Part shown: one piece after another, positions 41,671 to 52,682 of the stretch
Layout of the letters: the number at the start of each line of letters is the position of its first letter
Position numbering within the stretch: the stretch's first letter is position 1
The notes under the pieces: model-generated
What the model was told of the DNA's origin: nothing
Seen by the model: only the letters and a program-made list of their open reading frames with translations
Databases searched by the model: none
Translations under genes and position numbers: made by a program
NCBI GenBank assembly: GCA_949316235.1
Contig: OX438751.1
Location: 25,139,885-25,203,884, forward strand
DNA from: Oegoconia quadripuncta
Lineage: Eukaryota; Arthropoda; Insecta; Lepidoptera; Autostichidae
Direction: 5' to 3'
DNA length: 64,000 nucleotides

Positions 41671-42548
41671 TTTTATTCTACTCGAACATTACACAAATTA
41701 AATAAACAAACGAAAATTTGGTCAAAATATAATGCATTGGCTAAGAGTGGCGGTGATACCCGCACGCGTCGCTAGATGGCGTTGACTGTATTTTAAAACG
41801 CGCTTACGTTTTGTTTTTCCGATAACCTTATATGGCAAAGTGGCAACCGGCCGCGTTACAGTCGTTTACGACATTCTTCTATTGCGCTTGAAAATGTTTG
41901 CTAGGGATTAGGAGGGATTATTTGCATTTCGTTGATTTCGCTGATTATTTCGTGAGGTTTGCTAAGGTTAATTGGCAGGTTGTTATTATATTAATTCAAA
42001 GATTTAAACAGGTTAGGAATTATATGGTTAGTGACGGATTACTGATTATTACTTAATTATCAGAATTAAAAGAAGTTTCAATTGAATACTTTATTTAATT
42101 GTTAATTATTTAGTACCTACTTTTAGTTTTCTAGGTTTAATTTACAGTTAGGCAGTACTTCGAATCGCGTTCGTGTTTATAAATACTTTTCTAGTATTCT
42201 AGTTTAGTTTATTTAGTTAGATATTACTTCGTTTCGTTTAAAAATATCATTAATTTAGCTGTATTTCAGTACTAGGTAGGTAGTACCTTTGGTAGAAAGT
42301 TCATTGATAATTAATTATATTGACACTTGTCTAATAATTAAGAGTTAACGTTTTGCTTATAGTTTGTATAGATTGAGTAGGCAGAGTAATATTTTCTTTA
42401 AGTTTTTTTTATTAAGACAAAAGAAGTCTTAAAGATATAAGTAGGTTTTAGTCTAAATATTATCGGTATTTCTGATTTGTTGTCCATATACTAAAGGTCG
42501 TTGAGTTTAATTGTGTTTGATTTCGCAAGATAATAATTATCGTAAAAA

Positions 42549-42743
42549 ATGTCGATATTATTAAAAGACGACGATGAACTTAGTGGCTACCAAGTAGTTG
42601 GTATGCCCAAAGACGGGTCTTGTCTCTTCCATTCAATATCTTTCTTGGTGTATGGTAGAACTGACTCAACTTGCAGTATCAAGTATATTTGTAGAAACGT
42701 GGGCATCTATGTAATATGCCCACATTTCTACAAAAAGAAGTGA
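42549..42743 (+). pseudogene. OTU-like N-terminal fragment, Y copy 1
   Basis: 64 codons. GYQVVGMPKDGSCLFHSISF matches the catalytic-loop signature of OTU-family cysteine proteases (D-G-x-C-L-F/Y-R/H, with the nucleophile Cys). A full OTU domain needs about 120-150 residues and a later His, which are absent. After YGRTDSTCSIK the frame runs into a hairpin (TTTGTAGAAACGTGGGCA pairs with TGCCCACATTTCTACAAA, one mismatch) and stops. The AAAAAATG start is acceptable. A relic or captured exon; OTU proteases occur in some animal Helitrons, but I cannot show that origin here. Confidence 0.5.
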
Positions 42744-42744
42744 A

Positions 42745-43372
42745 ATCTCACCAAAAACATTCTGTAAAAAACTAGCCAAATCTCGATGGAGCTGCTTGAT
42801 TATCTCTAAAAAGTAATGAAATCTATACAAAGTCGTGCCAAGTGTAAGGTTCCTTACTGCGATTTCTTTATTATTATAGTTAATGTTGTGTGACTTGGCC
42901 GTTGAAGGGTACACAGGGGTACAAAACCAGGTGCTCCATGACACCATTGCACCAATCTGTCGCCAGAACCGCTACGCATTGACGATGGAAAATTGCCACT
43001 TGGAAAACGTTGATTCAATAACCAGTCAATTGTAGGCTTGATAAAGCCACTAACGTATAAAGAATGTTATGTAAACGCCACACAGATTATTCGCTAATAG
43101 TTTGCCGTTGAACATTCTTAATAACATAATTAATAACATTAATAGCGGTTCTGGCGACAGATTGGTGCAATGGTGTCATGGAGCACCTGGTTTTGTACCC
43201 CTGTGTACCCTTCAACGGCCAAGTCACACAACATTAACTATAATAATAAAGAAATCGCAGTAAGGAACCTTACACTTGGCACGACTTTGTATAGATTTCA
43301 TTACTTTTTAGAGATAATCAAGCAGCTCCATCGAGATTTGGCTAGTTTTTTACAGAATGTTTTTGGTGAGAT
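42745..43372. repeat. 230-bp inverted repeat with 168-bp spacer, Y copy 1
   Basis: Left arm 42745-42974 and right arm 43143-43372 are reverse complements with no mismatch that I could find. The same 65-residue frame (MVSWSTWFCTPVYPS...) can therefore be read outward on each arm; it has no family features. RNA from either strand would form a 230-bp duplex. Confidence 0.95.
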
Positions 43373-44992
43373 CTAATTTACAAAACCGATCAGATAAGTA
43401 GATAAATGTTTGGAGGCTTCACTGAAAAGCAGCGTTGTTCAACTCTGCCTGTTCTCTCGACTAGCTAGTGCAGCTTAATCGGACCAGATATCTATAGTTT
43501 TATTCTGTGATCGAAGTTTCTATCGTGCTCTATTACCGAATGGTAACGAAGCAAACGAGCGGATCTGGGATACGGCGTACTATTACCTTGGACGGCGAAT
43601 CACCATGGCTATTTATCATAGATGCGGAAATATACGCCGGCGTGCTCCTAGTTAGGGCCGTGTCGCAAAATTATCGACATCGATGCTCAGTCAGATGTTT
43701 GGGAAACGTTTTCACGATAATTAAAAGGATTTATTCCTTTCGCCCTCATCGATAAATTAATATTTCTTTTTAAATGCAATATAAATCAAAAGTATTGCTG
43801 TGACATGATAAAAGCTGCCACTCTTTTTAAAATCGTGAATTCTGGGAAATAACTCCCATGAAAGCTATTATTTATAATTACTTTTAGGCTTTTCGAGAGC
43901 AAGTCAGAGCGACTTCTTTGATTTAAAAAAAATCTTATTTTATTCATTGAGGGTGCCACTTGACGGAATAAACCCTCTTAACAGTATTAGGTATGTAATT
44001 TATACTGTATTTTTAAGCTCAAAGTTGATCAAAATAGTGCATCGTTCCTATAAAAAGTGTGATAAACTTTTAACTTTACTCTACTACAAATACGGTTGAA
44101 TTTAACATGTAATAAAAATTACAATTACCATTGGGATCTTAAACTCATGAACAACACACACATACTGCTATAACAAAGTATACTTTACCACATTCAAAAC
44201 CACTTTCGCATCACATCATATCGACTTTCGAAAGCAGAACATAATCTCATTTAATCTTATTATTGTTTTTTTTTTATTTTTTGACAATATTTTCAAGGTT
44301 TACGAAAAGTTGTTGAATGCATCTAAACATGATACGTCCCTATTACAAAATAAAGTTATAAAATAAAATTTCAGTTTAAGTGATTGCTTTTAATTTAGAA
44401 TTAGTGATCATTTCTAGAATTATTCCAAAAGAAAAGTGGTCAGTTTTCGGCAAATAGTCGGCCGCATTGCCTCCAATTGAAGGAGTCGTTAAGCCAAGTC
44501 AGTGACCTAGAGGGGCGGCTTAATAACACTGGCAGTCGGATGATCCGCAATAAGCCTGCCTACCGAATTATGGCCCATACCCACCTCCCGTGCTTCAACA
44601 GTGGCCACGTAGGTCCTGTACTTACGTACTATGCATAAAAACAATCGATAGTTTATTTATCGACACAGTGCTATCCCTAGTAGAGTGCCGCGTCATCATT
44701 ACACACGTCCATCGGATATTTGGTATAAAAATCGTGTTAGCGGGTGAAACGGAACTTTCGCCTTTGCCGCGATATGTATAACTACGTATATCTACACAAA
44801 CATAACAAGTTATTGCTCGAATTCTAGGATTATATTATATTTAGTAATTAGATATATGCCGCAGACGTCTAATTGTACCACCGCTTCTGATTGGCTTTTA
44901 TTTATACAACGAAGATAGCTGAAAAGCCCACATATTCCATTCATTTTCTGAAAGAGGATAATTAACCGGCCAAGTTCGAATCTCGTGAACGG

Positions 44993-45045
44993 AACTGAAC
45001 TGCTATGTCTATTTTCAAAAATAGACATCGCTGAGCAGTTCAGTT
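44993..45045. repeat. compact hairpin in module U
   Basis: AACTGAACTGCT pairs with AGCAGTTCAGTT, and ATGTCTATTTT with AAAATAGACAT, separated by a 5-base bulge and a 2-base loop. Repeated at 56820-56872. Confidence 0.7.
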
Positions 45046-45682
45046 TTCTTATCATCTAAATAGTCAGAAATTTTATAATAGCCTTTTGCACATAGTTTCC
45101 ATTTAATGTCGAAATTGGCCGAGTAAATATACACTTTTTTTTCAAAAACTTGCTTTCAAATAAAAAAAAATATCGCTTTTGCTACTTTGCCGCTGCAATG
45201 TCACAGACATATTTATAATCATGAAACCTTGCCATCGCTAGTTAAAAACAGAAAACCGAGTAACTCAAGAATTACCTAAAAATTCACGCTATCTCAAAAA
45301 GGGTACGGCAGCCGATGAAAGAGCGACCCAAAGAGGAATATCTACATTAAAAATCGATACAAATTGCGATGAAGTCTCAAAGTTTTTTTTACACAAGAAG
45401 GTAAAAAAGTATTTCCTCTCTGACGTGAAAAGGAGGGCGAAAGAAAAAATAAAAGTTCCCGTTTGCGGAGGTGTAACTTTTCTACATGAATTATTAATTG
45501 CCGCTATGGGAGTTTTTGGTCAAGGGATATTAATATAATTTATACATTTTTTTTTGTATAAATAGAATAATAAATTTATTGAATTTGGGGACAAGCTATT
45601 TATACAAATCGAGGCAGCAATGTCATTAGATTGTATAGCGTCATGACTTTGGAACTTTACATTTTTTGCAGTAGGTATCTAA

Positions 45683-45932
45683 GTCGAAGGTGGAAGCATA
45701 CTGACCCGGAAACCCCAACACATTTGGGGGACTGGCTATCTTATCTCTGACACCGGAACACAACAAAGCTATTAACATTGCTGCTTGGCGGCAGATTTAG
45801 ATAAGATGGTGGTAGCTAGCCAGGCGGACATTTAAAATGCCCTACCGCCAACCAAACCGAGTACTTAAACATGTACTCGCGACCTCCGAATCGTAAACCC
45901 AATGTTGTTTACATTGAGCCACGGAGGCCGTT
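45683..45932 (-). mobile_element. SINE-A in module U1, tail and B box deleted
   Basis: Antisense body from GTCGAAGGTGGAAGCATAC to TTGAGCCACGGAGG. ACATGTACTCGCGACC shows the B box deletion. A further SINE-A-like tail piece on the plus strand follows at 45957-46020. Confidence 0.85.
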
Positions 45933-46429
45933 CAATTCAGGTAACTCCAGGTGGGTTCCAGGTAAGTATGCGCCTACCTTCGACCTCATCGTCACCTAAC
46001 ATCAGATGTGATTGAATTCAAGCCCTGACTAGTATGCTTAAAAAAATTGCCCCAAATTTTCCATTTTCAACAAACCAAGCAACAAAAAAGAGAATCCCCG
46101 CGAAGTTGTAATCTTTCATAATGCTCCCTGCATCCTTATGAAAGGAAGTTTTCCCGAAATCTTAGCCTGTCTTTACACGCGTTCCCGCAAACTTCCCATT
46201 CCCTCTCACTGCAGACACCCCGAAGTTGCCGCTAACTCTGGGTAACACGCAAAATGTTATTTTAATCAACACACCAAAAAACTTAAGAACCTTTTACCGG
46301 AGCCAAATATGTTTTTCTTTCTTTGCGGCGAGAGGCAATGTAGTCCGTGAGCGTACTACTTTAATGCGTCACACTGAACGGGCAAGTATGACGTTGCTGA
46401 TATACTTCAATTTCTGTTTACAAGCAACT

Positions 46430-46570
46430 CCTACAACCTTGGGATCTTCAAGAACAGAGTGAATAGGCATTTACTGGGATCGCTTGCTTCATCTTCGTCC
46501 ACACTTTCCATCAGGTCACTTTCCATCAGGTGAGATTGTGGTCAAACGCGAATCCAGTCAATCATAAAAA
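46430..46570 (+). pseudogene. LINE family 5, 3' end in U1
   Basis: Reads about YNLGIFKNRVNRHLLGSLAS. TTTCCATCAGGTCAC is followed by a second TTTCCATCAGGT (a 15-bp tandem duplication). Ends GTCAATCATAAAAAA. Confidence 0.55.
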
Positions 46571-46734
46571 ACTTAACTAGAATACAATTGTGTACAAACA
46601 AAATGATATGCACATCCTTAAATATAATAATGGAAAGCTTAAATAAAAGACACTTCCGTACGTGCTCATATTCTATCTCTCTCTCACATATACATTTGTT
46701 TTGGTAATTCTGACAGTTTTTTTATTTAATAATG

Positions 46735-47010
46735 TACGCTAAAACAGGAGCTAAGAAGCTTGGCATTCTCCTTCTCCGAAACAGCTTTTGGCAAATTAAC
46801 AGGCTCAGGCTTGCTCGCGCATGGAATTCTGCTGTGACATCTGGTATATTCCAAAAGGCTGTACTCGATTCTGTGGAACAATATGCCAAAAGACTCACAG
46901 GTGATCATTAGATGACTGCTAAATTGCAGAACCTCGAACACCGTCGTTTCATTGTGTGCGTTGGAATTACATAATCTTATTCCACCATCGCCATTTCATC
47001 TTCGGACTGC
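46735..47010 (+). pseudogene. LINE family 6 ORF2 fragment in U1
   Basis: KLGILLLRNSFWQINRLRLA, AWNSAV, then (frame-shifted) LQNLEHRRFIVC and FHLRTARRM. The LEHRR and FHxRTAR words place it after the reverse transcriptase domain of a Jockey/CR1-like LINE. Related to 1020-1215. Confidence 0.55.
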
Positions 47011-47109
47011 TAGGCGTATGTAGTTAACATACCGAACATTCACACCAAAAGATTCGTCTCTTTATTCATAATGCGATCAGCCAAGGCATGGACTCTCTCT
47101 TCCGGGGTA

Positions 47110-47215
47110 AGCCTTTACCGAAGTCTTCGACCTTGGGATGTTCAAGAGCAGGGTGAATAGGCAACTACTGAGATCGCGTGCTTCATCTTCGGCGGTGAGA
47201 TTGTAGTCAAATACG
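47110..47215 (+). pseudogene. second LINE family 5 scrap in U1
   Basis: FDLGMFKSRVNRQLLRSRAS, then GGTGAGATTGTAGTCAAATA. Diverged from the scrap at 46430, so an independent insertion. Confidence 0.5.
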
Positions 47216-47324
47216 TAGTTACATACAGAAAAAAATCCAGCGTAATGTATATATGACATTCCAGGGATCAATACAAATTTAACGATACCTTGCTCTTCAA
47301 AATCTGTTAAGACATTTTGTCTAC

Positions 47325-47395
47325 ATGAGGTAGCATAGAAATCTACATACTTACACCATTAAACACCTTTCTGGGGCAGTCGCGTAAAAAGCTTT
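47325..47395. repeat. repeat J fragment in U1
   Basis: GGTAGCATAGAAATCTACAT and TTTCTGGGGCAGTCGCGTAA match 33650-33715. Confidence 0.5.
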
Positions 47396-47415
47396 ACACC
47401 AGCCAGTTACCAATA

Positions 47416-48219
47416 TCTGGGGGCACGGCAGTGCCCCCGCCAAGTCGAGCGCGAAGCAAACACTGCCGTACCATCCTTTACTGGAACCATTTCGCCGCAT
47501 TTTCAGGCCCCTATTTTAGAACCTCTGGATAAGACTAGAACGCAGAAATTTTCGTCATCCAGTAAGCTATAATCACATACTTAAAATCCAAAATTTCAAG
47601 TCTGTAGGTCATTTAGTTCCGAAGTTAAGCGAAAGCAAAGTTTCGCATTTATGACACTCACTCACTCACTCACTCACTCATGATCATCAAAATAGAACTA
47701 GTACTTCCCATAAACTCAGAGAGCTGAAATTTGGTACAGAGTTATGGTTTAATGGCCACATAAAGGGAAAACTAGAAAAACTAGGATAATCGAAGATCTG
47801 GAGTACCTGGTGACCCTGATTAGGAAACACAAGAGCCCAACCAAACTATTAGAGATCGACATATACCGCCTTTACAAAACATATTCAACTTGGTGGGCCG
47901 CTTCATTTGATGTCAAAAATCGAAGGTCTGGAGTATCTGATGAAGAACCCTCAGCTGGTCTCAGCTGTATTAGAGATATGGTAATGCCCCCTTCTACTAT
48001 TGGTACATAGAAAAATCGACTGTCATTGCAAAAATCCAGCGTAGCGGGACACATCTTCTAATTTAATCTAGCCTATAGCATCCCACTGCTGGGCGCATGC
48101 TTCCCCTTCTGCTTATAATACTCATATAAATAAAATTAAAGGAAAACTCAGGATAAGACTACACTGGCTTTTATACTTATACTTATAAGTTTACAAGAAG
48201 AAGTAGTCGAACGATTAAC
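47416..48219. repeat. module X, copy 2
   Basis: Starts TCTGGGGGCACGG, ends ACGATTAAC. Differs from X1 by scattered substitutions (for example GGCTTTTATACTTATAC lacks one ACTTACTT step). Its version of the frame is broken by an early stop; a 66-codon part remains at 47810-48010. Confidence 0.85.
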
Positions 48220-48224
48220 TTTAT

Positions 48225-48510
48225 ATCTGACGAAGAACCCTCAGCTGGTCCCAGCTGTATTAGAGATATGGTAATGCCCCCTTCTACTATTGGTACATAA
48301 AAAAATCGACGGTCCAGCGTAGTGGGACACATCTTCTAATTTAATCTAGCCTATAGCGTCCCACTGCTGGGCGAATGCCTCCCCTTCTGCTTTTAATACG
48401 AATATAAATAAAATTAAAGGAAAACTCTGGATAAGACTAGACTGGCTTTTATACTTATACTTACTTATACTTATTACAAGTTTACAAGAAGAAATAGTCA
48501 AACGATTAAT
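48225..48510. repeat. module X, copy 2', left-truncated
   Basis: Begins inside X at TATCTGACGAAGAACCCTCA and continues to the X right edge (AACGATTAAT), lacking some 15 bp in the middle (CGACGGTCCAGCG). Directly tandem to X2. The first 7655-bp block ends here. Confidence 0.85.
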
Positions 48511-49325
48511 CTGGGGGCACGGCAGTGCCCCCGCCAAGTCGAGCGCGAAGCAAACACTGCCGTACCATCCTTTACTGGAACCATTTCGCCGCATTTTCAG
48601 GCCCCTATTTTAGAACCTCTGGATAAGACTAGAACGCAGAAATTTTCGTCATCCAGTAAGCTATAATCACATACTTAAAATCCAAAATTTCAAGTCTGTA
48701 GGTCATTTAGTTCCGAAGCTAAGCGAAAGCAAAGTTTCGCATTTATGACACTCACTCACTCACTCACTCACTCATGATCATCAAAATAGAACTAATACTT
48801 CCCATAAACTCAGAGAGCTGAAATTTGGTACAGAGTTATGGTTCAATGGCCACATAAAGGGAAAACTATAAAAACTAGGATAATCGAAGATCTGGAGTAC
48901 CTGGTGACCCTGATTAGGAAACACAAGAGCCCAACCAAACTATTAGAGATCGACATATACCGCCTTTACAAAAAATATTCAACTTGGTGGGCCGTTTCAT
49001 TTGATGTCAAAAATCGAAGGTCTGAAGTATCTGATGAAGAACCCTCAGCTGGTCTCAGCTGTATTAGAGATATGGTAATGCCCGCTTCTACTATTGGTAC
49101 ATAGAAAAATCGACTGTCATTGCAAAAATCCAGCGTAGTGGGACACATCTTCTAATTTAATCTAGCCTATAGCGTCCCACTGCTGGGCGAATGCCTCCCC
49201 TTCTGCTTTTAATACGAATATAAATAAAATTAAAGGAAAACTCTGGATAAGACCAGACTGGGTTTTATACTTATACTTACTTATACTTATTACAAGTTTA
49301 CAAGAAGAAATAGTCAAACGATTAA
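48511..49325. repeat. module X, copy 3 (start of second 7655-bp block)
   Basis: Offset +7655 from X1. I found one substitution (CCGAAGCTAAGCG for CCGAAGTTAAGCG). The junction GATTAAT|CTGGG has only AT in common between the two parents, so it is a clean new joint. The frame at 48838-49104 is identical to that at 41183. Confidence 0.9.
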
Positions 49326-50572
49326 TTTTATTCTACTCGAACATTACACAAATTAAATAAACAAACGAAAATTTGGTCAAAATATAATGCATTGGCTAAG
49401 AGTGGCGGTGATACCCGCACGCGTCGCTAGATGGCGTTGACTGTATTTTAAAACGCGCTTACGTTTTGTTTTTCCGATAACCTTATATGGCAAAGTGGCA
49501 ACCGGCCGCGTTACAGTCGTTTACGACATTCTTCTATTGCGCTTGAAAATGTTTGCTAGGGATTAGGAGGGATTATTTGCATTTCGTTGATTTCGCTGAT
49601 TATTTCGTGAGGTTTGCTAAGGTTAATTGGCAGGTTGTTATTATATTAATTCAAAGATTTAAACAGGTTAGGAATTATATGGTTAGTGACGGATTACTGA
49701 TTATTACTTAATTATCAGAATTAAAAGAAGTTTCAATTGAATACTTTATTTAATTGTTAATTATTTAGTACCTACTTTTAGTTTTCTAGGTTTAATTTAC
49801 AGTTAGGCAGTACTTCGAATCGCGTTCGTGTTTATAAATACTTTTCTAGTATTCTAGTTTAGTTTATTTAGTTAGATATTACTTCGTTTCGTTTAAAAAT
49901 ATCATTAATTTAGCTGTATTTCAGTACTAGGTAGGTAGTACCTTTGGTAGAAAGTTCATTGATAATTAATTATATTGACACTTGTCTAATAATTAAGAGT
50001 TAACGTTTTGCTTATAGTTTGTATAGATTGAGTAGGCAGAGTAATATTTTCTTTAAGTTTTTTTTATTAAGACAAAAGAAGTCTTAAAGATATAAGTAGG
50101 TTTTAGTCTAAATATTATCGGTATTTCTGATTTGTTGTCCATATACTAAAGGTCGTTGAGTTTAATTGTGTTTGATTTCGCAAGATAATAATTATCGTAA
50201 AAAATGTCGATATTATTAAAAGACGACGATGAACTTAGTGGCTACCAAGTAGTTGGTATGCCCAAAGACGGGTCTTGTCTCTTCCATTCAATATCTTTCT
50301 TGGTGTATGGTAGAACTGACTCAACTTGCAGTATCAAGTATATTTGTAGAAACGTGGGCATCTATGTAATATGCCCACATTTCTACAAAAAGAAGTGAAA
50401 TCTCACCAAAAACATTCTGTAAAAAACTAGCCAAATCTCGATGGAGCTGCTTGATTATCTCTAAAAAGTAATGAAATCTATACAAAGTCGTGCCAAGTGT
50501 AAGGTTCCTTACTGCGATTTCTTTATTATTATAGTTAATGTTGTGTGACTTGGCCGTTGAAGGGTACACAGG
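49326..50572 (+). repeat. module Y, copy 2, left part
   Basis: Offset +7655 from Y1. Includes the leader, the OTU-like frame and the first 173 bp of the left hairpin arm (50400-50572), then is cut by the LTR element. Confidence 0.9.
50204..50398 (+). pseudogene. OTU-like N-terminal fragment, Y copy 2
   Basis: Identical in sequence to 42549-42743, with DGSCLFHSIS and the terminal hairpin. A relic, like copy 1. Confidence 0.5.
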
Positions 50573-50713
50573 TGCGGTGTGGGGCGTAAGGGCGACGTTA
50601 AATGAAATGCTTCACTCTGATGACACACGTATAATGGCCACGAAATAGGTGTTACAATTACTTAAGTACTAGAACCTACACATATGAAAGACGGAGGTGC
50701 GTCATACAGTACA
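50573..50713 (-). repeat. 3' LTR (element on minus strand)
   Basis: 141 bp, identical base for base to 54600-54740. Confidence 0.9.
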
Positions 50714-50729
50714 CCTCCACCGTTTTTTT
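50714..50729 (-). promoter_or_regulatory. candidate polypurine tract
   Basis: Minus strand AAAAAAACGGTGGAGG directly abuts the LTR that starts TGTACTG, where second-strand synthesis would start. Two pyrimidines interrupt it. Confidence 0.5.
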
Positions 50730-52456
50730 GAAAAATAAAAAAAAATCTTTTTTTTTTTTTGATATTAAAATAATAAACTATGTGAATATAGAAATATTTG
50801 TAATTTACATGAATGTAAAAAAAAAAAAACATTTTATAAACGTGTCAAAATCCTAAATTAGGGCCCATTCATTAATTACTTATTCATTAATTAACCATTA
50901 AGTATATAAAAAAATAATCTTACTTTCTAACTCGAACAATTTCTTTCCATGTTCTATTTATCAGTTTTATTCTAAGAAATCTGAGAAAAAGAAATAAATT
51001 TTCAATTACAAATATTAGAGGTTCTTTATAACATATAATGTTTCTTATAGTTTATTTTACATCTATGTATGATTTAATAAAAAGAAATATCTAATATTAT
51101 TAATTATCTGCACGCAATGTTGACAACATAATTAAGGTGTTTTAAGTTTGTTATAAGAATATAAAAGACTTCTAATTTAGTAACAGTAAGCTTTAAAAAA
51201 ATATATTGTAAATAGAATAAATGTAGTTACATTATTAATGATAATTTAAGAGAGACAAGTAATCAGAAAACATACATAGCATATTGTAATATTCTACCTC
51301 TACCTAATACATAATCAACAATTTTATTCCATTAATACTTAAATTCGATCTTTGAATCTGTAACCTTATCATCTCTAAACTTTTCAAATCTCTATTTATA
51401 CATTTCTCCTTAATAACATTATTTCTATAACTCATATTTCATAATCGTTCATAATTTAAGCTCTCGGTACACTTATACCACTTTGGCATTTTCACTTCAT
51501 TTGGGCCGGCCGGTCCCACTATTTATCATAACATAAGGTACAATTCATTTGGAGTACTCATCTTTTTTTTCTTTTTTTTTTTTATAATAATACGTAGACA
51601 TCTGAGTGTCTAGTATGGGTTGTGCGCACACCCTACACTATTATTTTAAGCCATCATTTTTAAGACGCATAAGTCTCCAACAGTTCTCACAGAGAAATCT
51701 CGTTTGCACCATGATCGAACGAAGGATGTGACCTCAATGTACCTTTAACTTGTTTACCGAGCTTGCGCTCACGCATCATAGTATACTACACTTTCATACC
51801 AATACAATCATCTGTTTATAATACTCATTCCTAATGAATCATTTGGTCAGTAAGAATTATATGCCACATCTGGGTGATCAGTCCAATGTATATGTCTAAA
51901 TCTCACGTACCAAATTATTCCCAAAGTCTCAATGAAAATCTGCATAATCATATCCTTATAATAAATTAAACATTCTAAATCTATTACGTATACATATTAT
52001 TGTTTGAGAAAAATACCTAGTGCACTCTAATGGTGTATAAGTTTTTTAATACTTTTCTCAAACCTATCACGCTAACCAAAACTTTTCTTAATATATTGTT
52101 GGAGAAAAAATAACTAATGCACTCTAAAGGTGTAAAAGATTTTTAATATTTTTCTCACAACACGCTAACCAAAATCTAACTATTTATTTCTCTATCCTCT
52201 CTGAAATATACGTAGGTACTTTCTCTTATTTTTCTTTATTACTTTTTCAAATAGCTCTTAAGCATATCAATTCTCTCTTCCATGCTTTCAATATAATAAT
52301 AGCTATGACTTAGGAACAATTACAATTTAGTTTATAATCAATAATGCTATGTATGTATAATTTACATAGTAATAGTTCAATATAAAAAATTATGGCTTAT
52401 AAGAATTAAATCATTATTCTTTTGAAACGAATTATGCCATTATGAATTATTAAATA

Positions 52457-52682
52457 ATAATAAATAAATATTTTGGGCATTTCTTATCTTGTCTCAAGTT
52501 AGGCAAATTATATTACTGCTCTACTATGGTTACTGGATAACGGACAAACGTTATGTATATACACATACATCACTTAGGAAAAATGTTCGAATTCATCACC
52601 CAACCATTTACCCCTAGCGGGATTCGAACCCGGATCCGTTGATTTCACAGACAGGCTCACTACTCAGTACACCAATAGGTGA
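52457..52682 (-). mobile_element. SINE-B, diverged, inside the LTR element
   Basis: ATAAATAAATATTTTGGGCA, AATGTTCGAATTCATCACCC, TAGCGGGATTCGAACCCGGA (B box) and TCACTACTCAGTACACCAAT. It is clearly older than the LTR insertion, so the non-coding interior has carried it for some time. Confidence 0.75.

Larger units (their letters stand above)
41671..43372 (+). repeat. module Y, copy 1: leader + OTU-like frame + long inverted repeat
   Basis: A 1702-bp unit. From left: TTTTATTCTACTCGAACATT start, about 880 bp of AT-rich non-coding leader (with CTAGATGGCGTTGAC and a C/G-richer CGTTACAGTCGTTTACGAC segment that could hold a start site), the 64-codon frame at 42549, a small hairpin, and a 230-bp inverted repeat that ends exactly at the unit's end. 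Four copies (41671, 49326, 60337, 62005). No transposase or reverse transcriptase. Confidence 0.85.
43373..47415. repeat. module U, copy 1
   Basis: About 4.0 kb between Y1 and X2, repeated at 55200-59242 with a constant offset of 11827. No gene recognised. Short frames such as 43507-43755 and 44590-44781 lack family features. It contains repeat N-like sequence (43940-44080), repeat H (44455-44545), a hairpin (44993-45045), a SINE-A (45683), LINE scraps (46430, 46735, 47110) and repeat J (47325-47395). Confidence 0.85.

Noticed and set aside
42666..42947. 93-codon frame on the minus strand, matching the plus frame at 43170
   Set aside because: The match is a direct result of the inverted repeat. 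No independent protein evidence.
44993..45045. microRNA precursor
   Set aside because: The loop is only 2 bases and the stem is short; no evidence beyond base pairing.
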